NCBI RefSeq assembly: GCF_900198655.1
Contig: NZ_FZPO01000008.1
Coordinates: forward strand, 37,168-101,167
Direction: 5' to 3'
Source: Helicobacter equorum
Lineage (GTDB): Bacteria; Campylobacterota; Campylobacteria; Campylobacterales; Helicobacteraceae
DNA length: 64,000 bases
Shown here: piece after piece, positions 27,752 to 35,034 of the stretch
How the letters are laid out: every line of letters starts with the position of its first letter
Numbering within the stretch: the first letter of the stretch is position 1
Translations under genes and position numbers: made by a program
The notes under the pieces: generated by a model
The model's database searches: none
Told to the model about the DNA's origin: nothing
The model's input: only the letters and a program-made list of their open reading frames with translations

Positions 27752-28948
27752 ATGTCATTTAAATCTTTTGTACGTGAAAACCCCATATATCAACACTATA
27801 TTTTACCCATGCGTAAAAAGTATAATGCTTATATAGAATCTAAGCTTGATGATGAAGCATATTTCATACGTAGACATAAAAAAATCTTCGGCTATACACC
27901 AGATTTTAGGAATCCACAAACATTTAACGAAAAAATCGTGCACAGAATCCTCTATGATAGAAATCCTCTTTATACTGCACTTGCCGATAAACTTAAGGCA
28001 AGGATTTACATTGCCGCAAAACTTGCAAATCTTGATTTAGAGAGTGAAGTAGCATGTGTGTCTCAAAATGCTACATCTAAGGAGCTTGAACAAAAATTTC
28101 AGGCTCTTGCAGATTCTCCGACATTTTTAGATTCTAAATCTTCTTCGCCATTATTTGCGCCCATCGATACCCTTACGGATCTTCTTTTTGATACTAATGT
28201 TTGCCCATTTTTACCAAAACTCTATGGTATTTATAAAGAAGTAGAAGATATTAACTTTGATGAATTACCCAATTCTTTTGTGCTTAAGACAAATCATGAT
28301 GGAGGTGGGGTAGTTATTGTTCCGAATAAGGAAGCATTTTTGGGAGATTCCCAGGCATTTGGTGAAGCTATGGAAAAACTTACCAAACACCTTAACACAA
28401 ATTTTTATACTCTTTTTAGAGAGTGGCATTACAAAGATATCGAACCTAGAGTTTTTGCCGAAGAGCTCTTGGGGGAAAGTGTGCAGATTCTACAACCCCA
28501 AGGCTTAGATTCACCAAAGATTGAAAATGGTAATTTTCATACATCCCTACAAAATTTCAAAGTGCCTGATGATTATAAGTTTCATTGTTTTGGGGATGAA
28601 ATATTTTCTGAAACAATTATCGATAGAGGCATTAATACGCGATGCACATTTTTTGATAAAAATTGGAAATCCATACCTGTAAATATTACTTATGATTTTG
28701 CCCAAAGAGATATCCCAAAACCGCCATTCTTTAATACAATGTTTGCGATAAGCACAAGTTTTTATGAAAATATAGGTTATTTTAGGTGTGATTTTTATGT
28801 GCTAGATCGGCAACTTTACATTGGAGAGCTTACAATGACACCCGGTGGTGGTTGTTTACCTATTAGACCATATAAGTATGATGCGATTTTGGGAAATTTT
28901 TGGAGTGGTATTGATAACACATTAGAATCTAAATTTAACAAATATTGA
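27752..28948 (+). CDS. TupA-like ATP-grasp ligase, complete copy with exchangeable C-terminal part
   Basis: 398 residues. The N-terminal part (FIRRHKKIFGYTPDFRNPQTFNEKI cannot be quoted in full; key pieces are GYTPDFRNP and TFNEKI) and the central KTNHDGGGVVIV fit TupA-like ATP-grasp proteins, whose founder is needed for teichuronopeptide synthesis in Bacillus. The likely metal-binding end is RCDFY...GELTMTPGGG near residue 350. Members probably join an amino compound to a sugar acid on a surface polymer. Bases 28430-28591 (residues about 227-280) recur inverted in two partial copies downstream, and residues after about 280 differ among the copies. SD is AAGGAGATGTA. Exact substrate unknown. 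Confidence 0.8.
   Translation: MSFKSFVRENPIYQHYILPMRKKYNAYIESKLDDEAYFIRRHKKIFGYTPDFRNPQTFNEKIVHRILYDRNPLYTALADKLKARIYIAAKLANLDLESEVACVSQNATSKELEQKFQALADSPTFLDSKSSSPLFAPIDTLTDLLFDTNVCPFLPKLYGIYKEVEDINFDELPNSFVLKTNHDGGGVVIVPNKEAFLGDSQAFGEAMEKLTKHLNTNFYTLFREWHYKDIEPRVFAEELLGESVQILQPQGLDSPKIENGNFHTSLQNFKVPDDYKFHCFGDEIFSETIIDRGINTRCTFFDKNWKSIPVNITYDFAQRDIPKPPFFNTMFAISTSFYENIGYFRCDFYVLDRQLYIGELTMTPGGGCLPIRPYKYDAILGNFWSGIDNTLESKFNKY
28430..28579 (+). repeat. Shared block of the ATP-grasp gene (inverted copy at 30312-30461)
   Basis: By eye this matches the reverse complement of 30312-30461 at 145 of 150 positions; mismatches are single bases. Bases 28522-28591 also match the reverse complement of 29324-29393 at 70 of 70 positions. 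Confidence 0.9.
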
Positions 28949-28966
28949 CAAATAAATATCATGTTA
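28859..28966. repeat. Direct repeat: 3' end of the ATP-grasp gene (second copy at 29855-29961)
   Basis: About 107 bases covering the last 30 codons and the sequence just after the stop recur in the same orientation at 29855-29961 with roughly ten differences. Each copy is followed by an inverted ATP-grasp tail, so the whole unit (end of gene plus inverted cassette) has been duplicated. Confidence 0.85.
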
Positions 28967-29416
28967 TAGTCCCGAGTTAATTCCCATATGCCACAAACTT
29001 CCTAGCTTTGCATCCCATTCGTTTGGAGTAAATTTACCAGTCCCACCCTCTGGCGTAAAAGTTAGTTCGCCAACAATAATTTTCTGCCGTTTATCAAAAG
29101 GTATATGATACAAATCAATACGCACATAATCAAATATTTTAGCGAGTATAAAAGATATATTTTCTAGATATTCCAAAACATTAGGTTTTGGTGGAATAGG
29201 GCGATTTGTATTGTCATAAAAAAGACCAAATGGGGCAAGTTTCCATTCTTTGTTCAAGATAGTACGCCTATGATTTGTGAATCTATCAGTAGTTAGTTGG
29301 ACATAATACTCTCGTAATCCATGAAAACAATGAAACTTATAATCATCAGGCACTTTGAAATTTTGTAGGGATGTATGAAAATTACCATTTTCATATAATT
29401 CCGAAATACTAATCAT
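28964..29416 (-). pseudogene. Inverted C-terminal cassette A of the TupA-like ATP-grasp gene (silent)
   Basis: 150 codons that lack the first 255 or so residues of the family. It opens in the shared block (residues ENGNFHTSLQNFKVPDDYK) and continues with its own variant of the C-terminal region, keeping VRIDLY...VGELTFTPEGG, the probable metal site, and ending WDAKLGSLWHMG. There is no convincing ribosome-binding site before its first ATG. It is best read as a storage copy or a leftover half gene. If the segment 28592-29323 were inverted through the 70-base identical blocks, this tail would be joined in frame to the complete gene. Confidence 0.75.
29324..29393 (-). repeat. Inverted 70-base block in cassette A
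   Basis: Identical to the reverse complement of 28522-28591. It is the point where cassette A and the complete gene begin to be alike in the coding direction. Confidence 0.92.
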
Positions 29417-29500
29417 AAAAATTCTGCAAGAGAAATAACAAAAGCATTTAAATTAAAATTTAATTTAATAATCGGTCATATTTTATGCTATCATTTCATC

Positions 29501-29728
29501 ATGGCAAAGATAGATGAACTTAAGGAACAATTAGGAATTTTAAAGTTTTGGCTTGGGATATTTGTCGCCACTTTTTTGGCTGTAATTGGTTGGGGAATTA
29601 CAAATTATCAGAAGGCAGAGCTTTTTATACTTGTGGGTGCGGGAGTAGTTGCTGTTCTAGCACTTTTTGCTATTTACTTTCTTAGCAAAATGATTAATGC
29701 AAAGATTAAGCAAATCGGTAAAGAATAA
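29501..29728 (+). CDS. Small two-helix membrane protein
   Basis: 75 residues: a charged N-terminus (MAKIDELKEQLGILKFW), two hydrophobic segments (residues 14-32 and 42-64) and a basic tail. Many bacterial genomes carry similar short proteins starting with K-I-D/E-E-L-K-E, of unknown role, often in accessory regions. It begins a tiny two-gene unit wedged between ATP-grasp cassettes; TATGCTATCAT about 20 bases upstream may be its -10 region. No clear SD is seen. Confidence 0.6.
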   Translation: MAKIDELKEQLGILKFWLGIFVATFLAVIGWGITNYQKAELFILVGAGVVAVLALFAIYFLSKMINAKIKQIGKE

Positions 29729-29739
29729 AGGAAGTTAAT

Positions 29740-29832
29740 ATGGAGTATATTATTTTTGCAATAGCCTTTCTAGGAATTTTGACAATCCTTTATCTCGGTG
29801 TTAAAACAGCTTTGGAGTTTTCAGAAAAGTAG
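29740..29832 (+). CDS. Very small single-helix membrane protein
   Basis: 30 residues, starting MEYIIFAIAFLGILT and ending in a short charged tail (EFSEK). It is too short for most gene finders but has AAAGGAAG before its ATG and follows the 75-residue membrane protein by 11 bases, so the two are probably co-expressed. Function unknown; a small toxin or a helper of the larger protein are both possible. Confidence 0.5.
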   Translation: MEYIIFAIAFLGILTILYLGVKTALEFSEK

Positions 29833-29854
29833 CATTGGGGTTTTCCATAGTATT

Positions 29855-29944
29855 CCTATTAGACCATATAAGTATGATGCAATTTTGGGAAATTTTTGGA
29901 GTGGCATTGATAAAGTATCAGAATCTAAATTTAAAAAATATTGA
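29855..29944 (+). pseudogene. Remnant of a second TupA-like ATP-grasp gene (last 29 codons)
   Basis: An uninterrupted 29-codon tail plus stop, very similar to the last 30 codons of the complete gene (PIRPYKYDAILGNFWSGID, then a diverged ending). Everything upstream is missing, replaced by the two small membrane genes. It shows that a second complete or partial copy once stood here. Confidence 0.75.
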
Positions 29945-29972
29945 CAAACAAATACAATGTTGCATTTCTAAG

Positions 29973-30470
29973 TCAATTTTCAATGTGCCACAAACTTCCT
30001 AGCTTTGCATCCCATTCATTTGGAGTAAATTTGTCAGTCCCACCAGCAGGAGTAAAGGTAAATTCACCTATATAAATTCGTGTTTTGATACAATATAAAT
30101 CTATACGCACATATCTAAAGACTTGGGCTAAACGTAGTGATATTATAATCATTTTGTCTAGAAGCACAGGTTTTTGTGGAATTTTTGAAGCCTTTTTCTC
30201 ATAATCAAAAGGTATTTTTTGCCATTTTGTATCCATTGCAATCTCTTGTTGCATCGTATACCTATTAGTAATGACCTCAATATGGCTAATATTGTTTTGC
30301 ATCACATGCATCTTATAATCATCAGGCACTTTGAAATTTTGTAGCGATGTATGAAAATTACCATTTTCAATCTTTGGTGAATCTAAGCCTTGGGGTTGTA
30401 GAATCTGCACATTTTCGCCCAACAGCTCTTCAGCAAAAACTCTAGGTTCGATATCTTTGTAGTGGGAAAA
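29973..30470 (-). pseudogene. Inverted C-terminal cassette B of the TupA-like ATP-grasp gene (silent)
   Basis: About 165 codons, joined directly to the end of the HAD phosphatase gene. It starts within the shared region (HYKDIEPRVFAEELLG), runs through the same NFHTSLQNFKVPDDYK segment, then has a third variant of the C-terminal part with VRIDLY...IGEFTFTPAGG and the ending WDAKLGSLWH shared with cassette A. The N-terminal half is missing and the only upstream ATG lies inside the neighbouring gene. Inversion across 28430-30461 would give it the N-terminus of the complete gene. Confidence 0.75.
30312..30461 (-). repeat. Inverted 150-base block in cassette B
   Basis: Reverse complement agrees with 28430-28579 at 145 of 150 bases. 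Confidence 0.9.
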
Positions 30471-30474
30471 CTTA

Positions 30475-31125
30475 TTATAAAATCTTATATCCCATGATTT
30501 TTGCCCATTGTATATCTTTCCCACATTCTATAGCTACACCATTTCCTACAAAAGAAAGCAATGGTATATCACTAGGGCAGTCACTGTATACATAGGAATT
30601 TTGGAGGTCAAACATATCCATATCAAACATTTGTGTAAGCTTATAGAGCTTGCGATGCTCCATGGTATGAATACCATCCATTTCACCATTTAAAATTCCA
30701 TTTTGTTCTTGCAGACTAATTGCTACGATATTTTTTATACCAAAAAGCTTGGCAAATTCTGTGATATATATTTCTAGTCCCCCGGAAACTATAATGATAG
30801 TATGCCCACTTTCTTGATGAAATCGTAATCGTTTTAACACTTTTTCGTTAGTTTTATATATAAGCTCCTTTTGCACATATTCTTTTGCTAGTTCTTGAGC
30901 GCGCAACATATCCATTCCTTTTAATTGAGGATATCGAGGAGCTTTGAAATCAAATAAGGGGATTTTTGTGTATCTATGAAGGCGTGGCAATATTCTTTGC
31001 TGTAAGCGTAACATTCTCGCATTGTAGTGAGGATTTTCCTTACCAACCATTTCTAAATATGGCGGAATGCTTTGAATAGAAACTAGTGTCTCACAAAAAT
31101 CAAAAATAGCTAATATTGTTTGCAT
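30475..31125 (-). CDS. HAD-IB family phosphatase (cj1435-like by context)
   Basis: 216 residues of the SerB-like HAD-IB type: nucleophile motif IFDFCETLVS, middle motif TIIIVSGGLEIYI, and the acidic loop YSDCPSDIPLL. The second Asp of the usual DxD is a Cys here (D-F-C), which would remove the usual general acid; similar D-x-C proteins seem to occur in glycan loci, but I cannot confirm activity. By analogy with C. jejuni Cj1435 it may dephosphorylate an amino-alcohol phosphate after amide formation. SD is AGGGAAT. Last gene of the minus-strand module. Confidence 0.75.
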   Translation of the reverse strand: MQTILAIFDFCETLVSIQSIPPYLEMVGKENPHYNARMLRLQQRILPRLHRYTKIPLFDFKAPRYPQLKGMDMLRAQELAKEYVQKELIYKTNEKVLKRLRFHQESGHTIIIVSGGLEIYITEFAKLFGIKNIVAISLQEQNGILNGEMDGIHTMEHRKLYKLTQMFDMDMFDLQNSYVYSDCPSDIPLLSFVGNGVAIECGKDIQWAKIMGYKIL

Positions 31126-31207
31126 TTTTATTCCCTATAGTACCAAGATAATAATTGAATGTTCTCTATATAGATTAGTATAGCAAAGATATGATAAATT
31201 TTTCTAC

Positions 31208-32377
31208 TTAAGTATATCGAAAAATATCAGCTAGAGCCTGTATAATTTGGTTATTTTCACTTTTGCTTCTTGAAGCTAGACGTATAAATGATTCATTAAG
31301 TCCCACCTTATCACTACATGTGCGTATATAGACTCCATATCTGATAAGCATTGCCATTACAAAGTCTAAATCTTCTTTCCAATCCAAGATTTCTACAAGA
31401 GCAAAATTTGCTTTGCTCGGATAAACTTTAAGTTGAGGAATTTGAGAAAGACGCATAAAGAAATCTTGTGTTTGTTGAATATAGAGCTTTCTAACATTTT
31501 CGTATTTGTTTGTAAATGTGTCTTGTGCGTAGAGTCTGAAGAAATATTCACTAAGTCCATTTGAGTTCCATAAGTAGCCATTATTGAGAAGTTTGGAAAC
31601 TTTGTTTCTTGCCATAACCCCATATCCTGCACGAATACCAGCTATACCAAAATCTTTTGACATGCTTTTTATTAAAATTACATTAGGAAATTCTGAAAAA
31701 AGTGTCCTATATGAAATGAACTTATATTCATCATCTTCAAAAGCAAAGTGTAGAAAACTTTCATCAATGATAATATTCTCTACTTCTGGTAGGTTTGCAA
31801 TAATTGTTCGTAGATCTTCATAAGGTATGTAGCCACCATTTGGATTATTGGGATTGATGATAACGATACTTTGTGGTTTTTGAGTCTTTACAAATTCAAT
31901 ATAGGATGATATGTCTAGCATAAAGTTTTTATCTTTTTCTAATTGGTAGAATACCACTTCAGTTTTAGAATTGCTAAATTCATAGTAGGATGAAAATGTA
32001 GGGATGTTAACTATAATTTTGTGTTCCACAAAATTATGTAAAATAGCTTGGATAACTTCTATAGCCCCATTTCCGATAAATAAATATTCTTTATCAATTC
32101 CTAAGCGTTGTGCCAAGATCTCAGCAATCACATCATTTTGTGATGGGTAAAATTCCAATACATTTCTGATTGATTGTGTGCTAATTAGATCATGCTTCAT
32201 GTAATCCATAAAAAGATCTGTAGCATATGGATTGGATAAAAAACATGCATCAATATTAATGGTCAGATTTGGTATTTGCTGTGTAAGCGTTAAGATACTT
32301 GGACTATGACTACCAGCAGCATGTTTTAATGTTTTAATGTTTTCTGCAATAACTCTCTGTTCTTTAGTGAATTGCAT
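31208..32377 (-). CDS. PLP-dependent class I/II aminotransferase-fold enzyme (cj1436-like by context)
   Basis: 389 residues. PLP-site features are NPNNPNGGY near residue 170, IIDESFLHFAF near residue 205 and the Schiff-base lysine in SMSKDFGIAGIRAGYG near residue 236. The gene order matches C. jejuni cj1438-cj1435, in which Cj1436 decarboxylates L-serine phosphate to ethanolamine phosphate; this is the best guess for the reaction. SD AAGGAGATTTT lies in front of the ATG. The previous gene has a poly-G tract near its end, and in one alternative frame translation would stop at a TAA 10 bases before this ATG, so the two may be translationally coupled. Confidence 0.8.
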   Translation of the reverse strand: MQFTKEQRVIAENIKTLKHAAGSHSPSILTLTQQIPNLTINIDACFLSNPYATDLFMDYMKHDLISTQSIRNVLEFYPSQNDVIAEILAQRLGIDKEYLFIGNGAIEVIQAILHNFVEHKIIVNIPTFSSYYEFSNSKTEVVFYQLEKDKNFMLDISSYIEFVKTQKPQSIVIINPNNPNGGYIPYEDLRTIIANLPEVENIIIDESFLHFAFEDDEYKFISYRTLFSEFPNVILIKSMSKDFGIAGIRAGYGVMARNKVSKLLNNGYLWNSNGLSEYFFRLYAQDTFTNKYENVRKLYIQQTQDFFMRLSQIPQLKVYPSKANFALVEILDWKEDLDFVMAMLIRYGVYIRTCSDKVGLNESFIRLASRSKSENNQIIQALADIFRYT

Positions 32378-32543
32378 AAAATCTCCTTAGTATGGATTTC
32401 TAGATATGTGATTGGGCATAGAAGCTGTAGAATATACGTGATATAAATAAGAAACACTAATAAGATTTTTGAGGTAAAAAAATAGTATAAAATGGGGGTT
32501 TGATGTGTGGATAGATAGTAAAAATATTACATAGATGGTTTTG

Positions 32544-33716
32544 TTATCCCCCCCCCCTTAATACTTTAATGACTTTTTCCATTTGCATGCGTGTGCCAAT
32601 AGTGATTCGAAAGTGATTAGGAATAATATGACGGTAGTCTCGTATAAAGATTTGATGTTGCCCTAAAAGTCTATAGAGATCCTCTGTGTGTGAGATGAGT
32701 ATAAAATTTGCCGATGAAGGGTAAGTTTTAATATCGAGATCATAAAGTTGTGTACTAAACCACTCTCTAGCGTTTTTTATTTCTTCTACATATGCCCACA
32801 TGTATTGTTCATCTTTAAGAGCATATGTTGCTGCTATTTGTGCAAATGCAGAGAGACTTTTGGGGTTGCGTAATTTGTTGATCAAAGCTATATTTTGTGC
32901 ATGACTTATGCAATAGCCAATACGAAAGCTTGCTAAACCAAATGCTTTAGAAAATGTTCGTGTAACAATAAGGTTTTTATACGTGGTTGTGAGATAGGAT
33001 AAAGTTTGACCACAAAATTCATAGTATGCTTCGTCAATAAGAAATATCGTATAAGGATGGGCTTGGATTAGATTTTGTAACTGAATACTACAATAGGTTG
33101 TTCCTGTAGGATTGTTTGGATTGCAAACATAGACCATCTGTGGAGCATAGTTTATAATGGCTTCATTTAAGGCTTCAAGGTTTAAACTAAAATCTGATGA
33201 GAGAGGGAAAAAACATGTGTTAATTCCAATGCCTTGTGCTCTGGCTCGGAAATTATCATATGTAGGGGAGACTATTAGAACTTTTGTATTCGCATCCAAA
33301 AAGACTTGAAGGATATACTCATGTGCACAATCTGAACCACCAAAAACTTCGATTTGATCCGAATCGACACCAACATATTGGGCGAGAAGTGTGTAGAGTT
33401 CTGTATTTTTTGTGTCAGGATACCACTGCAAAATACCTGTATTGAGATGCTCTTGTAAGGCTTGTGTAACCAGAGGTGATGGTGGTAGTGTGGATTCATT
33501 CCAATCAAGTTTTAAGATTTTTTCCTTATGTGGTTGCTCCCAAACTTTGTGTGAAGTAGGAATATATGGTTTGAGAGTTTGAACATAGTGATTAGAAGGT
33601 AGTGATGTATTTTTAGAATCTTGTTCCTGTAAATCCTCATCAAAGTGAGAATTCCTGTGTTCTTGTATTGTAACACGACTACCACTTATTATTCGAGATT
33701 TATAAGGTTTCATCAT
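32544..33716 (-). CDS. HisC-like PLP aminotransferase with poly-G tract at its 3' end (cj1437-like by context)
   Basis: About 390 residues of the histidinol-phosphate aminotransferase family, with YVCNPNNPTGTTY, FLIDEAYYEF and the PLP lysine in RTFSKAFGLASFRIGY. The first 50 residues are an unusual extension before the standard HisC start (TLKPYIP). The start is the ATG pair at 33714-33716 after TAAGGATC; a longer frame to 33830 overlaps the ATP-grasp gene. The last codons are Arg-Gly-Gly-Gly, read from ten Gs, then TAA. Nine or twelve Gs would add about 53 hydrophobic residues. Cj1437, in the equivalent place in C. jejuni, aminates dihydroxyacetone phosphate to serinol phosphate. Confidence 0.8.
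   Translation of the reverse strand: MMKPYKSRIISGSRVTIQEHRNSHFDEDLQEQDSKNTSLPSNHYVQTLKPYIPTSHKVWEQPHKEKILKLDWNESTLPPSPLVTQALQEHLNTGILQWYPDTKNTELYTLLAQYVGVDSDQIEVFGGSDCAHEYILQVFLDANTKVLIVSPTYDNFRARAQGIGINTCFFPLSSDFSLNLEALNEAIINYAPQMVYVCNPNNPTGTTYCSIQLQNLIQAHPYTIFLIDEAYYEFCGQTLSYLTTTYKNLIVTRTFSKAFGLASFRIGYCISHAQNIALINKLRNPKSLSAFAQIAATYALKDEQYMWAYVEEIKNAREWFSTQLYDLDIKTYPSSANFILISHTEDLYRLLGQHQIFIRDYRHIIPNHFRITIGTRMQMEKVIKVLRGGG
32548..32557. repeat. Poly-C/G tract of 10 at the 3' end of the HisC-like gene
   Basis: Coding strand TTA-AGG-GGG-GGG-GGA-TAA. Ten Gs end the protein at once; eleven add six codons; nine or twelve open a 53-codon extension that ends at 32387, just before the SD of the next gene. 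Confidence 0.85.
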
Positions 33717-33789
33717 ACTTAAGATCCTTAATGAATGATACAATTCTAGGTTTTTGCACGCTGATATTCTGCCTAGGGAAACACAGTTT

Positions 33790-34930
33790 TCAAAATCTGG
33801 TCTTTTGAGTGACTTCTGCAAAAATTTCATCGCTCAAATCACCAAATAATGGGGTATTACAAAGCTCTATAATTTCACACCCAGGATACATAGGATTAAA
33901 CTCTATAAAAATAGGATTACCAACTTTATCAAGACTAAAATCCCAACCAACAAGCCCAATATGTGGAATACACATATGCATAGATCTAGCCATATCTAGG
34001 ACATCTGAAAAGTGTGGAATTTGTGCATCAAAATCCCCTTTTATATTAGGCAGGGATGATATTGCCTCTCCCTTGCCCTTGATAATAAAGTTTCGTAAAC
34101 TACCAGATTTATCAATACCAATTCGAAAAAATCCGCCATTAGATGTTGGACGCGTATCTCCTACAAGAAGACTACTAGGAAGTGTATGAATTTTACCCTT
34201 GTATAAAAGAGTCATAATTCTAAAGGTGTTAACTGAATTTTCATTGAGATTGCTAAGATAGGAGTGTTGTTGTATAAACTCTTGCACAATATAATCATTT
34301 TTGTAGTCTTGTAGGATTTGTATGAGTAGTGCTTCATCTTGTTGAGTATTAAGAATCTGCACATTTTTACCCGACCCTGTTGTATTAGATTCGGTAGGTT
34401 TCACTACCACCTTTTCATAGGGTTTCATAAGTTGTATGACAGAGTTTTTGTCTATTGGGATAAATATATTAGGATTATTGTCGTGTGGTTGGTAGAAATT
34501 GCCTCGAATATTTTTTATAATGCTTTTTGGTTTGTGGTGGTGTGGAAAAAGTGTGTCGTAATAGTTCTTATCGGCAAAAGCCGAAGCATAATTTTGAGGG
34601 TTGAAGTATGGAAGTATGTTGAGATAGTAAAATGGATTATCTAGATAACGGACATCTAATGGATGTGATTGATTAACATTATAGATGATCGTATGCCAAT
34701 CCAGAGTGAGTTTAAGCCTTTGGGCATTACTCCCCCCCCCCATTTATAAAGTTGCTCCAATAACCCAACACAGATTCTTTGTGTTCCAAAGGTAAGGGTT
34801 TTAAGTTTTTGTGAAGAGCTATATATTGAGTAGTTTTATCAAAGAAATATTTTAATGATTGTGCTTGGTGATATGAATATATCATGCGTTTTGCATAAGT
34901 CTTAATTTGAGATTTGAGTCCTTCGAACAT
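33790..34930 (-). CDS. Phase-variable sugar-transfer-associated ATP-grasp protein (currently frame-broken)
   Basis: With nine or twelve Gs in the tract at 34732-34741 this is one protein of about 379 residues; with the ten present it splits into a 67-residue peptide (34727-34930) and a 317-residue frame whose only early ATG lies in the tract. SD GAAGGAT precedes the ATG at 34930. The large part has VVVKPTESNTTGSGKNVQIL, the strand VNTFRIMTLLYKG, the phosphate loop TSNGGFFRIG and the metal end GWDFSLD...FIEFNPMYPG, as in sugar-transfer-associated ATP-grasp enzymes. By context it is the amide ligase of a cj1438-cj1435-type pathway. Confidence 0.78.
34732..34741. repeat. Poly-C/G tract of 10, switch in the ATP-grasp gene
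   Basis: Coding strand AAT-(G)10-AGTAAT. Upstream frame reads GGG-GGG-GGG-GAG-TAA. Nine or twelve Gs restore the reading frame into AGT-AAT-GCC and the long downstream open frame. Confidence 0.88.
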
Positions 34931-34997
34931 ATAAATCCTTCGTGATAAAAATTGCGATATTATACGATATTTTTTGAAAAATCAAAAGTATTGGAGT

Positions 34998-35028
34998 TTC
35001 ACTTCTCCTGCGTTACAAGAGAAGTGAA
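34998..35028 (-). terminator. Hairpin at the end of the frd operon
   Basis: Perfect ten-base arms TTCACTTCTC and GAGAAGTGAA (34998-35007, 35019-35028) with an 11-base loop, directly after frdB on the minus strand; a broken T-rich stretch follows. Confidence 0.6.
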
Positions 35029-35034
35029 TGGGGG

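Noticed and set aside
28964..29416. Cassette A as an independent expressed gene
   Set aside because: It lacks the N-terminal two thirds of the ATP-grasp family, has no convincing SD, and starts only nine codons before the shared block.
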